DNA of 14,316 bases from Gammaproteobacteria bacterium (GTDB lineage Bacteria; Pseudomonadota; Gammaproteobacteria; Pseudomonadales; Azotimanducaceae): positions 1-14,316 of the forward strand of contig JAUIKX010000050.1 in the NCBI GenBank assembly GCA_030430515.1. The letters are read 5' to 3'. A program made the translations under genes and the position numbers. Position 1 is the stretch's first letter. Each line of letters starts with the position of its first letter. Positions 1 to 5,595 of the stretch are shown here, piece after piece. The notes below the pieces were generated by a model. The model saw only the letters and a program-made list of their open reading frames with translations, was not told where the DNA came from and made no database searches.

Positions 1-598
1 AGCAACGTGGTCGAATCTGAGCTGCGAGCTCGACGAACACAGTGGCTTCCGCGGAACCTCGATGAAAGTCGCCCTCCGCCCAGCGTATGTCTGGTGTGTG
101 AGCGGCCGCCGCGGATTGAGTCTCATCTGCGAGCAATTCGTTGTGACGCCCAGCGAGCGAGCAATGGCGATTGATTACTTTGCGAACTGAGAGAGAGGTT
201 TGAAGCCTGCGCACACTACATTCTCCTTGTTGGGGAATAGAACAGCGTGAGCGCAGATGGATAGTAGTAGGTAGTTCCACCTCGGCAGCGACACAGATAG
301 CACCCCGCCCCAGCAGCGTGTAAATAGTTGTACAGAGGAGGCCGCCCCACCTCCGTTTTTTTTGTCACTTGTTTTCGTCGTTCGTTCATTTGGCTCAAAA
401 AGTGGTCTCCGCCTATTTCAAAACTATTCCCCCCACCCCCCCACACACACACCCCCCAATTATCCACGGAAGCTTGCGATGGCTTCTGCAGCAATTCGTA
501 CCCAAGTTCGCAATGCTGTGGAGCTTGGTAACGGCAGCGAGAAGTACGCTGGCCGTAATAACCACGGGCGGTTCATCAGGAACGGTAACCGCCGAATT
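1..598. other. Unassigned, non-bacterial-looking stretch at the window edge
   Basis: No recognisable gene lies in these 598 bases. They contain low-complexity tracts unlike the rest of the window: eight T residues at about 356-363 and a C-rich/CA-repeat tract at about 429-457. A short plus-strand frame from the ATG at 480 has a good eukaryotic-style start context (purine at -3, G at +4), but its protein matches nothing I know and it runs into antisense of dnaG. Frame 1 is open from base 1 to a TGA at 172-174 (57 codons, with a Cys-x2-Cys), which could be the tail of an unknown gene. Bacterial dnaG homology stops at about 599. The stretch is most likely foreign DNA joined by assembly, amplification or cloning, possibly eukaryotic. 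That origin is inference; the compositional change and the loss of homology are visible. Confidence 0.5.
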
Positions 599-892
599 CG
601 GTTGATGAATGCCGACGGATCGAGCCAGCAGCTCTACAGCCTCGACAAAATCCAGCCGGTCGTGCTCTAACAAAAACGTCAACGCAGTACCGCTGGCCTG
701 GCAGCCGAAGCAGTAATAGAACTGCTTGTCGGGACTTACCGAGAAAGAGGGCGTCTTCTCATCGTGAAAGGGACATCGGGCCTGATAGTCCTTGCCGGCC
801 TTTTTGAGCGGCACCCGCTCATCGATGACATCGACGATATCGACTCTAGCGAGCAGATCGTTAATGAAGGACTGTGGAATGCGGCCGGCCAT
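599..892 (-). CDS. dnaG: DNA primase DnaG, N-terminal fragment only (about 98 residues)
   Basis: DnaG makes the RNA primers for chromosome replication. The visible part is the CHC2 zinc-binding domain, which recognises template DNA. It opens with MAGRIP and FINDLLAR as in E. coli, and the zinc ligands are C40, H43, C61 and C64 at E. coli positions (CPFH and CFGC motifs). Homology is convincing to about residue 98 (GIHQP). The frame then stays open to 413, but the sequence no longer resembles a primase, so the RNA-polymerase (TOPRIM) and helicase-binding domains are missing. A full DnaG is near 580-650 residues and the gene is essential, so a chimeric join at about 599 is likelier than a real truncation. 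It starts 17 bases after manC ends. The nearest Shine-Dalgarno-like GAGGT lies unusually far upstream, with a GC hairpin around the start codon. Confidence 0.9.
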
Positions 893-901
893 CAGCCGGC
901 C
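883..901 (-). promoter_or_regulatory. GC hairpin enclosing the dnaG start codon
   Basis: A perfect 7-bp inverted repeat of only G and C (GGCCGGC / GCCGGCC) is separated by five bases. On the dnaG mRNA the loop reads UGAUG and contains the AUG start codon at 892-890. The 3' arm encodes the conserved Ala-Gly-Arg after Met; the 5' arm is non-coding and lies between the distant GAGGT and the start. Such a stem would be expected to slow ribosome loading, which fits the low DnaG level needed by cells. The repeat is seen directly; the regulatory role is inference. Confidence 0.45.
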
Positions 902-909
902 AGACTACC

Positions 910-2319
910 TCAACTGGAACGCCCGTACACGTCTTCGAAACGAACGATGTCATCTTCACCGAGATAAGAGCCGACCTGCACTTCAATCAGCTCCAGCATC
1001 AGCTTGCCGGGATTGGAAAGGCGATGGTTGGAGCCCAGCGGAATGTAGATGCCTTCGTTTTCGGACAGCAGGTGCACATCCTCACCACAGACAACTTCAG
1101 CGGTACCGCGCACAACGATCCAATGCTCTGAGCGATGATGGTGCATCTGCAGAGAAAGGCTGGCACCCGGTTTCACCTTGATGCGCTTGACCTGGTAGCG
1201 CTCACCATCATCAACGGTCTCGTAGCTGCCCCAGGGCCTGAAAACCTCGCTGTGGCTGACATACTCCTCCCGGCCATCGGACTTGAGCTGACCCACCACG
1301 GCTTTGACATCCTGCACCCGGTCTTTTGCTGCGACCAGCACCGCATCTGCCGTTTCCACCACGACTACGTCGTTGACGCCGATGGTGGACACCAGGCGGT
1401 TCTGCGCAAGCACATAAGAGTCTCGGGTATCCACGGCAACCACGTCACCGTCCAGATGGTTACCGCTTTCGTCGCGTGACGACTCATCCCAGATCGCCGA
1501 CCAGGAACCCACGTCATTCCAGGCAAACTGCACGGCGACGACCGACGCTTTGTCCGTCTCCTCCATCACCGCGTAGTCTATGGACTCGCTGGGTGCCGTG
1601 CGGAATGCTTCGCCAGGACGGAAGAAATCGAGATCGTTCGATCCATCGGTGTAAGCCTGAGACACAGCGCTGGCAATTTCCGGCCGCAGACGTTCAAGTT
1701 CCCTGAGATAGCTCGCCGCACCCAACGCGTACATACCGCTGTTCCAGAGGTAGTTTCCGGAATCCAGATACTGCTGCGCGCGCGCAGCGTCCGGCTTCTC
1801 CACGAACGAGGTAACCGGCACAGCACCGTCGCCTTCTCCGTCGACCTGAATGTAGCCATAGCCCGTTTCCGGACGGGTCGGACGCACACCGAAGGTCACC
1901 AGCCGGCCCTGCTCAGCCGCGCTCACCGCTTTGGCAGCGGCCTCGGCGAAAGCATTCACGTCAGGCACCAGATGATCAGAGGGTAGGAACAGCAGGACGG
2001 CGTTTTCATCTTCCTCGAGCGCTCGGTGCGCGGCAAGCGCTATGGCTGGCGCGGTGTTGCGGCCTTCGGGCTCGAGCATGAGCGACAGCCAATCTACACC
2101 TATGGCCCGGCACTGCTCTGCGACGAGAAAGCGGTGATTGTCATTGCAGACGATAATCGGCGCCGTCGTTGCCGCCGCGCTAGCACGCAACAACGTATCC
2201 TGAAGGAGGGAATTTTCACCAAAAAGTGCATGGAATTGCTTCGGGAACAGTTCACGCGAGAGCGGCCAGAGGCGCGTTCCCGCTCCGCCCGCCAGAATGA
2301 GCGGCACTACGGTGGGCAT
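910..2319 (-). CDS. manC: Mannose-1-phosphate guanylyltransferase / mannose-6-phosphate isomerase (bifunctional, type II)
   Basis: Cytoplasmic enzyme making GDP-mannose from mannose-1-phosphate and GTP; the type II form also interconverts fructose-6-P and mannose-6-P. GDP-mannose feeds alginate, O-antigen, capsule and GDP-fucose or rhamnose pathways. The nucleotidyltransferase domain shows GGAGTRLWPLSR at residues 11-22 with PKQ at 26-28, EPEGRNTAPA at 83-92, FVEKP at 172-176, NSGM at 193-196 and FAWNDVGSW at 265-273. The C-terminal cupin isomerase domain starts near RPWGSYE (361-367) and has the metal-site region QMHHHRSEHW at 391-400. The length of 469 residues is typical for AlgA/ManC/XanB. 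The ATG at 2319 is preceded by AAAGGA at about 8 bases. It sits between yqeY and dnaG, an unusual place, and no other polysaccharide gene is adjacent apart from the distant sulfotransferase. Assignment is firm; whether it also has isomerase activity rests on the C-terminal domain. Confidence 0.95.
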   Translation of the reverse strand: MPTVVPLILAGGAGTRLWPLSRELFPKQFHALFGENSLLQDTLLRASAAATTAPIIVCNDNHRFLVAEQCRAIGVDWLSLMLEPEGRNTAPAIALAAHRALEEDENAVLLFLPSDHLVPDVNAFAEAAAKAVSAAEQGRLVTFGVRPTRPETGYGYIQVDGEGDGAVPVTSFVEKPDAARAQQYLDSGNYLWNSGMYALGAASYLRELERLRPEIASAVSQAYTDGSNDLDFFRPGEAFRTAPSESIDYAVMEETDKASVVAVQFAWNDVGSWSAIWDESSRDESGNHLDGDVVAVDTRDSYVLAQNRLVSTIGVNDVVVVETADAVLVAAKDRVQDVKAVVGQLKSDGREEYVSHSEVFRPWGSYETVDDGERYQVKRIKVKPGASLSLQMHHHRSEHWIVVRGTAEVVCGEDVHLLSENEGIYIPLGSNHRLSNPGKLMLELIEVQVGSYLGEDDIVRFEDVYGRSS

Positions 2320-2354
2320 GCTTGCATCCTTTCAAGAATCTGTGTGTTGGTGGG

Positions 2355-2363
2355 ATTCTAGCA
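2355..2363 (-). promoter_or_regulatory. Candidate extended -10 promoter for manC (and dnaG)
   Basis: On the minus strand the sequence reads TGC-TAGAAT, an extended -10 element (TGn plus a 5/6 match to TATAAT), about 36 bases upstream of the manC start. No good -35 is present at the usual distance, which extended -10 promoters can tolerate. It would give manC-dnaG transcription independent of rpsU-yqeY. Weak evidence: a single motif by eye. Confidence 0.35.
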
Positions 2364-2404
2364 GGATGCCACGCCTAAACTGAGATGGACCCCTCAGCGT
2401 GCCT

Positions 2405-2446
2405 AGGTAAAGAGCCTTCAGCGCGCCGAGGTAGAGAGCCTTCAGC
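2405..2446. repeat. 24-bp-period tandem duplication at the end of yqeY
   Basis: Two 18-base copies (2405-2422 and 2429-2446), differing at one base, follow each other with a 24-base period. The right-hand copy includes the yqeY stop codon at 2444-2442. The left-hand copy repeats it, so a second in-frame TGA lies eight codons beyond the real one. It looks like a small slippage duplication of the 3' end of the gene. No function is evident. Confidence 0.7.
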
Positions 2447-2885
2447 CGAGCCTTGCTTTGACCAGCGCGCTGACCTGTCCCATATCCGCCCGGCCCTGCA
2501 CTTGAGGCTTGAGCTGGCCCATGACCTTGCCCATGTCCTTCATGCTCTCAGCGCCGGCTGCCTGTATAGCGGCATCGACCAGCCCAGCCAGCTCGTCTTG
2601 AGACAGCGCCTGCGGCAGAAATTCCTGAATCAGATCGAGCTCGAACTGCTCTTTGTCGGCCAGGTCGTCCCGACCGGCGTCGCGGTACTGAGTGAGAGAA
2701 TCATTGCGCTGTTTGCGCATGCGATCGAGCACCACGAGCACATCGGCGTCGTCGAGCTCTTTGCGTTCATCCACCTCGACCCGCTTGATTTCCGCACCAA
2801 CCAGGCGCAAGGCAGCCACCCGCTCTTTCTCACGGGCTTTCATGGCCGCCTTGGTGGCGTCAGATATGCGCGTCTTCAGATCCAA
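2442..2885 (-). CDS. yqeY: GatB/YqeY domain protein
   Basis: Small soluble protein of the YqeY family, related to the tail domain of the amidotransferase subunit GatB that contacts tRNA; its cellular role is not settled. It has 147 residues, the family's usual length, with the typical charged helical N-terminus, a YRDAGRDDLADKE segment, then FLPQALS and GAESMKDMGKVMGQLKP in the C-terminal domain and GRADMGQVS near the end. The start is a TTG at 2885 directly after rpsU (11-base gap); it gives the correct family length, but no Shine-Dalgarno is visible, so translation may depend on coupling to rpsU. The rpsU-yqeY pair is common in gammaproteobacteria next to dnaG. A 24-bp repeat lies at its stop codon. 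Confidence 0.92.
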   Translation of the reverse strand: MDLKTRISDATKAAMKAREKERVAALRLVGAEIKRVEVDERKELDDADVLVVLDRMRKQRNDSLTQYRDAGRDDLADKEQFELDLIQEFLPQALSQDELAGLVDAAIQAAGAESMKDMGKVMGQLKPQVQGRADMGQVSALVKARLG

Positions 2886-2896
2886 CGGGCGTTGGC

Positions 2897-3112
2897 CTAG
2901 TAGAGTTTTTCGAAACGCCGGGCTTCGCGCTGCAGCTTCTTCTGATGCCGCTTGACCGCTGCAGCGGCTTTGCGCTTGCGAACCGCAGTGGGCTTTTCGT
3001 AATGTTCGCGGCGGCGCACCTCGCTCAGCACGCCTGCTTTTTCGCAGGAACGCTTGAAGCGTCGCAGGGCAACATCGAACGGTTCGTTTTCTTTGACTTT
3101 GACGTGGGGCAT
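2897..3112 (-). CDS. rpsU: 30S ribosomal protein bS21
   Basis: Small-subunit ribosomal protein bS21, a basic helical protein near the 16S rRNA 3' end that supports initiation on natural mRNAs. The 71 residues match the E. coli length, and the body is nearly identical (ENEPFDVALRRFKRSCEKAG, then EVRRREHYEKPT and a Lys/Arg-rich tail ending in LY). It is the first gene of the minus-strand operon rpsU-yqeY-manC-dnaG and is divergent from tsaD. The ATG at 3112 has an AAAGGG Shine-Dalgarno only three bases away, and that motif is predicted to pair with the start of the leader. A near-consensus promoter lies 32 bases upstream of the start codon. Confidence 0.98.
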   Translation of the reverse strand: MPHVKVKENEPFDVALRRFKRSCEKAGVLSEVRRREHYEKPTAVRKRKAAAAVKRHQKKLQREARRFEKLY

Positions 3113-3116
3113 AGAC

Positions 3117-3137
3117 CCTTTAGCTCGCTAAAAAAGG
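3117..3137 (-). promoter_or_regulatory. rpsU leader hairpin that can mask the Shine-Dalgarno
   Basis: The short rpsU leader contains TTTAGC and GCTAAA arms (3119-3132 on the plus strand) separated by two bases. CCUUU at its 5' end (3137-3133) can also pair with the AAAGG of the Shine-Dalgarno (3121-3117). Either fold places the ribosome-binding site in a stem. The transcription start predicted from the promoter is at about 3137, so the leader would begin almost exactly with this CCUUU. The repeats are seen; a role in controlling bS21 synthesis is inference. Confidence 0.4.
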
Positions 3138-3143
3138 CCGCGG

Positions 3144-3172
3144 ATTTTACTGGCATTGTGTCCAGGATGCAA
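3144..3172 (-). promoter_or_regulatory. Sigma-70 promoter for rpsU operon
   Basis: On the minus strand TTGCAT (3172-3167) and TAAAAT (3149-3144) are separated by exactly 17 bases. This is a 4/6 match at -35 and a 5/6 match at -10. Initiation would fall near 3137, giving a leader of about 25 bases before the rpsU ATG. It is the best promoter seen in the window. It lies between divergent rpsU and tsaD, so its -35 end is about 20 bases from the tsaD start. Confidence 0.7.
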
Positions 3173-3191
3173 AAGCCTGATGATTGCCGCC

Positions 3192-4205
3192 ATGATCGTT
3201 CTCGGCATCGAAACCTCCTGCGATGAGACAGGCCTTGCTCTGTACCACTCAGAAAGAGGCCTTATAGGCCAGGTTCTTTACAGCCAGGTGGCGCTCCACG
3301 CATCGTATGGCGGTGTTGTGCCGGAACTCGCTTCCAGAGATCACATTCGCAAAATCATCCCGCTTACCGAGAAACTGCTTACTGAATCAGGGATCGGCAG
3401 AGACCAGCTGGATGCCGTGGCTTACACCGCAGGCCCCGGACTGATGGGCGCCCTGCTGGTCGGCGCAACTTTCGGTCGCACCCTGGCATGGGCCCTGGGT
3501 GTGCCGGCGCTCGGCGTTCACCACATGGAAGCCCACCTGCTTGCACCCCTGCTGGGCGCATCACCGCCCAGCCTGCCATTCGTAGCCTTGCTGGTATCCG
3601 GCGGCCACACGCAGCTCATGCTGGCGCACGACGTGGGCCAGTACGAGATGCTCGGAGAGTCGCGCGATGACGCCGCAGGTGAAGCCTTCGACAAAGCTGC
3701 GAAGATGCTCGATCTCGGCTACCCCGGTGGCCCCAGAATTGCGGCCGCGGCACAGTCCGGCACCCCGAAGCGTTTCCGTTTCCCCCGCCCCATGACCGAC
3801 AGACCAGGGTTGGAATTCAGCTTTTCCGGCCTGAAAACGTTCACGCTGAACACCATCGCAGCGAACCGGCCGCTCTCTGAGCAGGATGTCGCCGACGTCG
3901 CCCATGCATTCGAGGAAGCGGTGGTCGACACCCTGTTCATCAAATGCCGACGCGCTCTTCAGCAGACCGGCGTCAGGACCCTGGTGATGGCCGGCGGCGT
4001 TGCCGCCAACAGCAAACTGCGCGAGCGCCTTCAGAAAGATCTCGACGCAGCGGTTCACTACGCCGAACCTGCTTTGTGCACCGATAACGGTGCGATGATC
4101 GCCTACGCGGGCGCACTGCGCCTCGAAGCCGGACAGCGTGAAGCGCTGCACATCGAAACTCGAGCCCGCTGGCCGATGACCGAGTTACAGGGGCTTGCGT
4201 CGTGA
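3192..4205 (+). CDS. tsaD: tRNA N6-threonylcarbamoyladenosine (t6A37) transferase TsaD
   Basis: TsaD, working with TsaB and TsaE, moves the threonylcarbamoyl group made by TsaC onto A37 of tRNAs that read ANN codons; it is essential in many bacteria. It belongs to the ASKHA/Kae1 fold. The start at 3192 gives VLGIETSCDET at the N-terminus and 337 residues, the E. coli length. Metal ligands H111 and H115 lie in HHMEAH, followed by SGGHT at 136-140, then FSFSGLKT, GGVAANSKLR and the C-terminal DNGAMIAYAG. Upstream in-frame ATGs at 3156 and 3180 would add 12 or 4 residues not found in the family; no strong Shine-Dalgarno marks any of them. Divergent from rpsU, as in many gammaproteobacteria. Its stop overlaps the folB start (GTGA), implying translational coupling. 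plsY, which I recall between tsaD and folB in Pseudomonas, is absent. Confidence 0.97.
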   Translation: MIVLGIETSCDETGLALYHSERGLIGQVLYSQVALHASYGGVVPELASRDHIRKIIPLTEKLLTESGIGRDQLDAVAYTAGPGLMGALLVGATFGRTLAWALGVPALGVHHMEAHLLAPLLGASPPSLPFVALLVSGGHTQLMLAHDVGQYEMLGESRDDAAGEAFDKAAKMLDLGYPGGPRIAAAAQSGTPKRFRFPRPMTDRPGLEFSFSGLKTFTLNTIAANRPLSEQDVADVAHAFEEAVVDTLFIKCRRALQQTGVRTLVMAGGVAANSKLRERLQKDLDAAVHYAEPALCTDNGAMIAYAGALRLEAGQREALHIETRARWPMTELQGLAS

Positions 4206-4555
4206 ACGACCGCGTTTTCATCGAAGGTTTGACGTTCGACGCGATCATCGGTATCCGCCCCCATGAACGCACCACCCCGCAACCGCTGATTCTCGATGTG
4301 GAAATGGAGGTGGACACCTCCCAAGCCGCACAGACCAACGATCTCAGCCTCTCAGTGAGTTACAGCGATGTTGCCAGAGCGCTTCAGGCGCTGGTGATCA
4401 AGGCCGAGTTCGAACTGCTGGAAACGCTGGCTGAGCACTGCGCGGAGCGCGTTCTGCAGGAGCAGGCCGTGCGCTCAGTGACCATAAGCGCCCGAAAACC
4501 GGAAGCGGTCGCTAACGCCAGGAGTGTCGGGGTTACCATTCAGCGTCGGCGCTGA
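4202..4555 (+). CDS. folB: Dihydroneopterin aldolase FolB
   Basis: Cytoplasmic folate-pathway enzyme that cleaves 7,8-dihydroneopterin to 6-hydroxymethyl-dihydropterin and glycolaldehyde. At 117 residues it has the family size. The pterin-binding Glu22 is in GIRPHE (17-22), ETLAEHCAERVL carries the second conserved Glu, and the catalytic Lys sits in ISARKPEAV. The GTG start at 4202 overlaps the tsaD TGA by four bases. folK, which often follows, is not here. The gene overlaps convergent cca by 16 bases, so the two transcripts run tail to tail. Confidence 0.93.
   Translation: MNDRVFIEGLTFDAIIGIRPHERTTPQPLILDVEMEVDTSQAAQTNDLSLSVSYSDVARALQALVIKAEFELLETLAEHCAERVLQEQAVRSVTISARKPEAVANARSVGVTIQRRR
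4540..4555. repeat. Stop-codon-sharing palindrome between folB and cca
   Basis: The 16-base overlap reads TCAGCG-TCGG-CGCTGA: two 6-base arms and a 4-base centre. The right end is the folB TGA and the left end, on the other strand, is the cca TGA. Both genes therefore end with codons for Gln-Arg-Arg-Arg. Either RNA can form a 6-bp stem with a tetraloop. No U-tract follows on either side, so a conventional intrinsic terminator is not supported, though it may protect 3' ends or slow polymerase. Confidence 0.65.
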
Positions 4556-5595
4556 CCAGCCGCAATATGCTCCGCGCGAGCGCTCATGAGAGCCTCGCCC
4601 AACGCCCGCCCCTTCACCGCGAACTGATCCGCACTGACGGCGTCGTTCACTCTCCTGATGAGCGTCAACAGCGACCGCTGATCCTGAGCGCCTTTTCTGG
4701 TGAGGTAGCCGACGAGCGGCGCGAGATGTTCGGCATCGTGAAATCCCTTGCACGCGCCCACCGCCTCCGCCACTTCTTCAGCAGAACGGTCCATCCAGCA
4801 GCCGAGCACCTCACCATACCGATGCACCTGCAGAGCAAAATCGCGGTACGCGTTGGGCGCCTTGATATTTTTGCACAGCCGCTTCACTTCCGCCTCTGCC
4901 AGCCGCTCGCACCAGAAAGCAAAACGTTCCTGCAGCCACATCTCACCGACATCGAACGGGCCTTTGCCTCGCAGCTCCACAAAAAACGGCACCCAGGCAT
5001 CCACTTCTTCCAGCACTTCGAAAAACCGCTCCGGCAGCGGAGCTTCGAGGACCTTGCGGAATTCCTGCCAGACACGCTCTCCCGGCAACTCGGACAGCAC
5101 CCCCTGCGCGCACATGTCCCGCATCATGTTCCGGGTCGAACCTTCCACCCGAAATCCCGTCAGCTGCGCGGCGAATCGCGCCACTCGAAAAATCCGCAGC
5201 GGGTCTTCGCGAAAAGCCTCCGTCACCGCTCGGAGCAGCCCATCGGCGAGATCCCGACGGCCGCCGAAGGGATCGATCAGAGCCCCGTCTTCCGCTTGAG
5301 CCATGGCGTTGATGGTGAGATCCCGACGCGCCAGATCTTCTTCCAGCGTCACGTCCGGAGAGAATTCCGTAGTAAAGCCGCGATGGCCGGCGGCAACTTT
5401 CCGCTCTTTACGGGCCAGCGCGTATTCTTCCTTTGTCTCAGGGTGGAGAAAGACCGGAAAATCAGCGCCAACCTGAACGTACCCCAGGTTCTTCATCGTT
5501 TGCGGGGTCGCACCGACGACAACCCAGTCGCGATCGGTGACGGGCTTTCCCAGCAAGCCGTCGCGAACTGCGCCGCCGACGAGATAGGTTTTCAA
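4540..5595 (-). CDS. cca: tRNA CCA nucleotidyltransferase, short form lacking an HD motif
   Basis: Class II nucleotidyltransferase that adds or repairs the 3' CCA of tRNAs without a template. The TTG at 5595 is chosen as start because it lines up residue for residue with E. coli Cca: KTYLVGGAVRD at 2-12 and catalytic D21 and D23 in DRDW. RRDLTIN is at 90-96, EDPLRIFRVARFAA at 130-143, and PGERVWQE at 171-178. The total is 351 residues against about 410 in E. coli, and no HD phosphohydrolase motif is visible in the C-terminal part, so the phosphatase activities of the long form are probably absent. The TTG overlaps the TGA of the upstream sulfotransferase (TTGA), with only a weak GGGA before it, which suggests coupling. 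An open frame continues upstream to 5811 but belongs to the sulfotransferase region. Confidence 0.93.
   Translation of the reverse strand: MKTYLVGGAVRDGLLGKPVTDRDWVVVGATPQTMKNLGYVQVGADFPVFLHPETKEEYALARKERKVAAGHRGFTTEFSPDVTLEEDLARRDLTINAMAQAEDGALIDPFGGRRDLADGLLRAVTEAFREDPLRIFRVARFAAQLTGFRVEGSTRNMMRDMCAQGVLSELPGERVWQEFRKVLEAPLPERFFEVLEEVDAWVPFFVELRGKGPFDVGEMWLQERFAFWCERLAEAEVKRLCKNIKAPNAYRDFALQVHRYGEVLGCWMDRSAEEVAEAVGACKGFHDAEHLAPLVGYLTRKGAQDQRSLLTLIRRVNDAVSADQFAVKGRALGEALMSARAEHIAAGQRRR

Noticed and set aside
429..457. C/CA-rich repeats as a possible CRISPR or regulatory array
   Set aside because: Simple low-complexity sequence with no repeat-spacer structure.
413..598. Continuation of the dnaG reading frame for about 61 codons
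   Set aside because: The frame is open but the residues do not resemble any primase and include translated C/CA-repeat sequence (Gly/Val/Cys-rich). The CDS was ended at the homology break.
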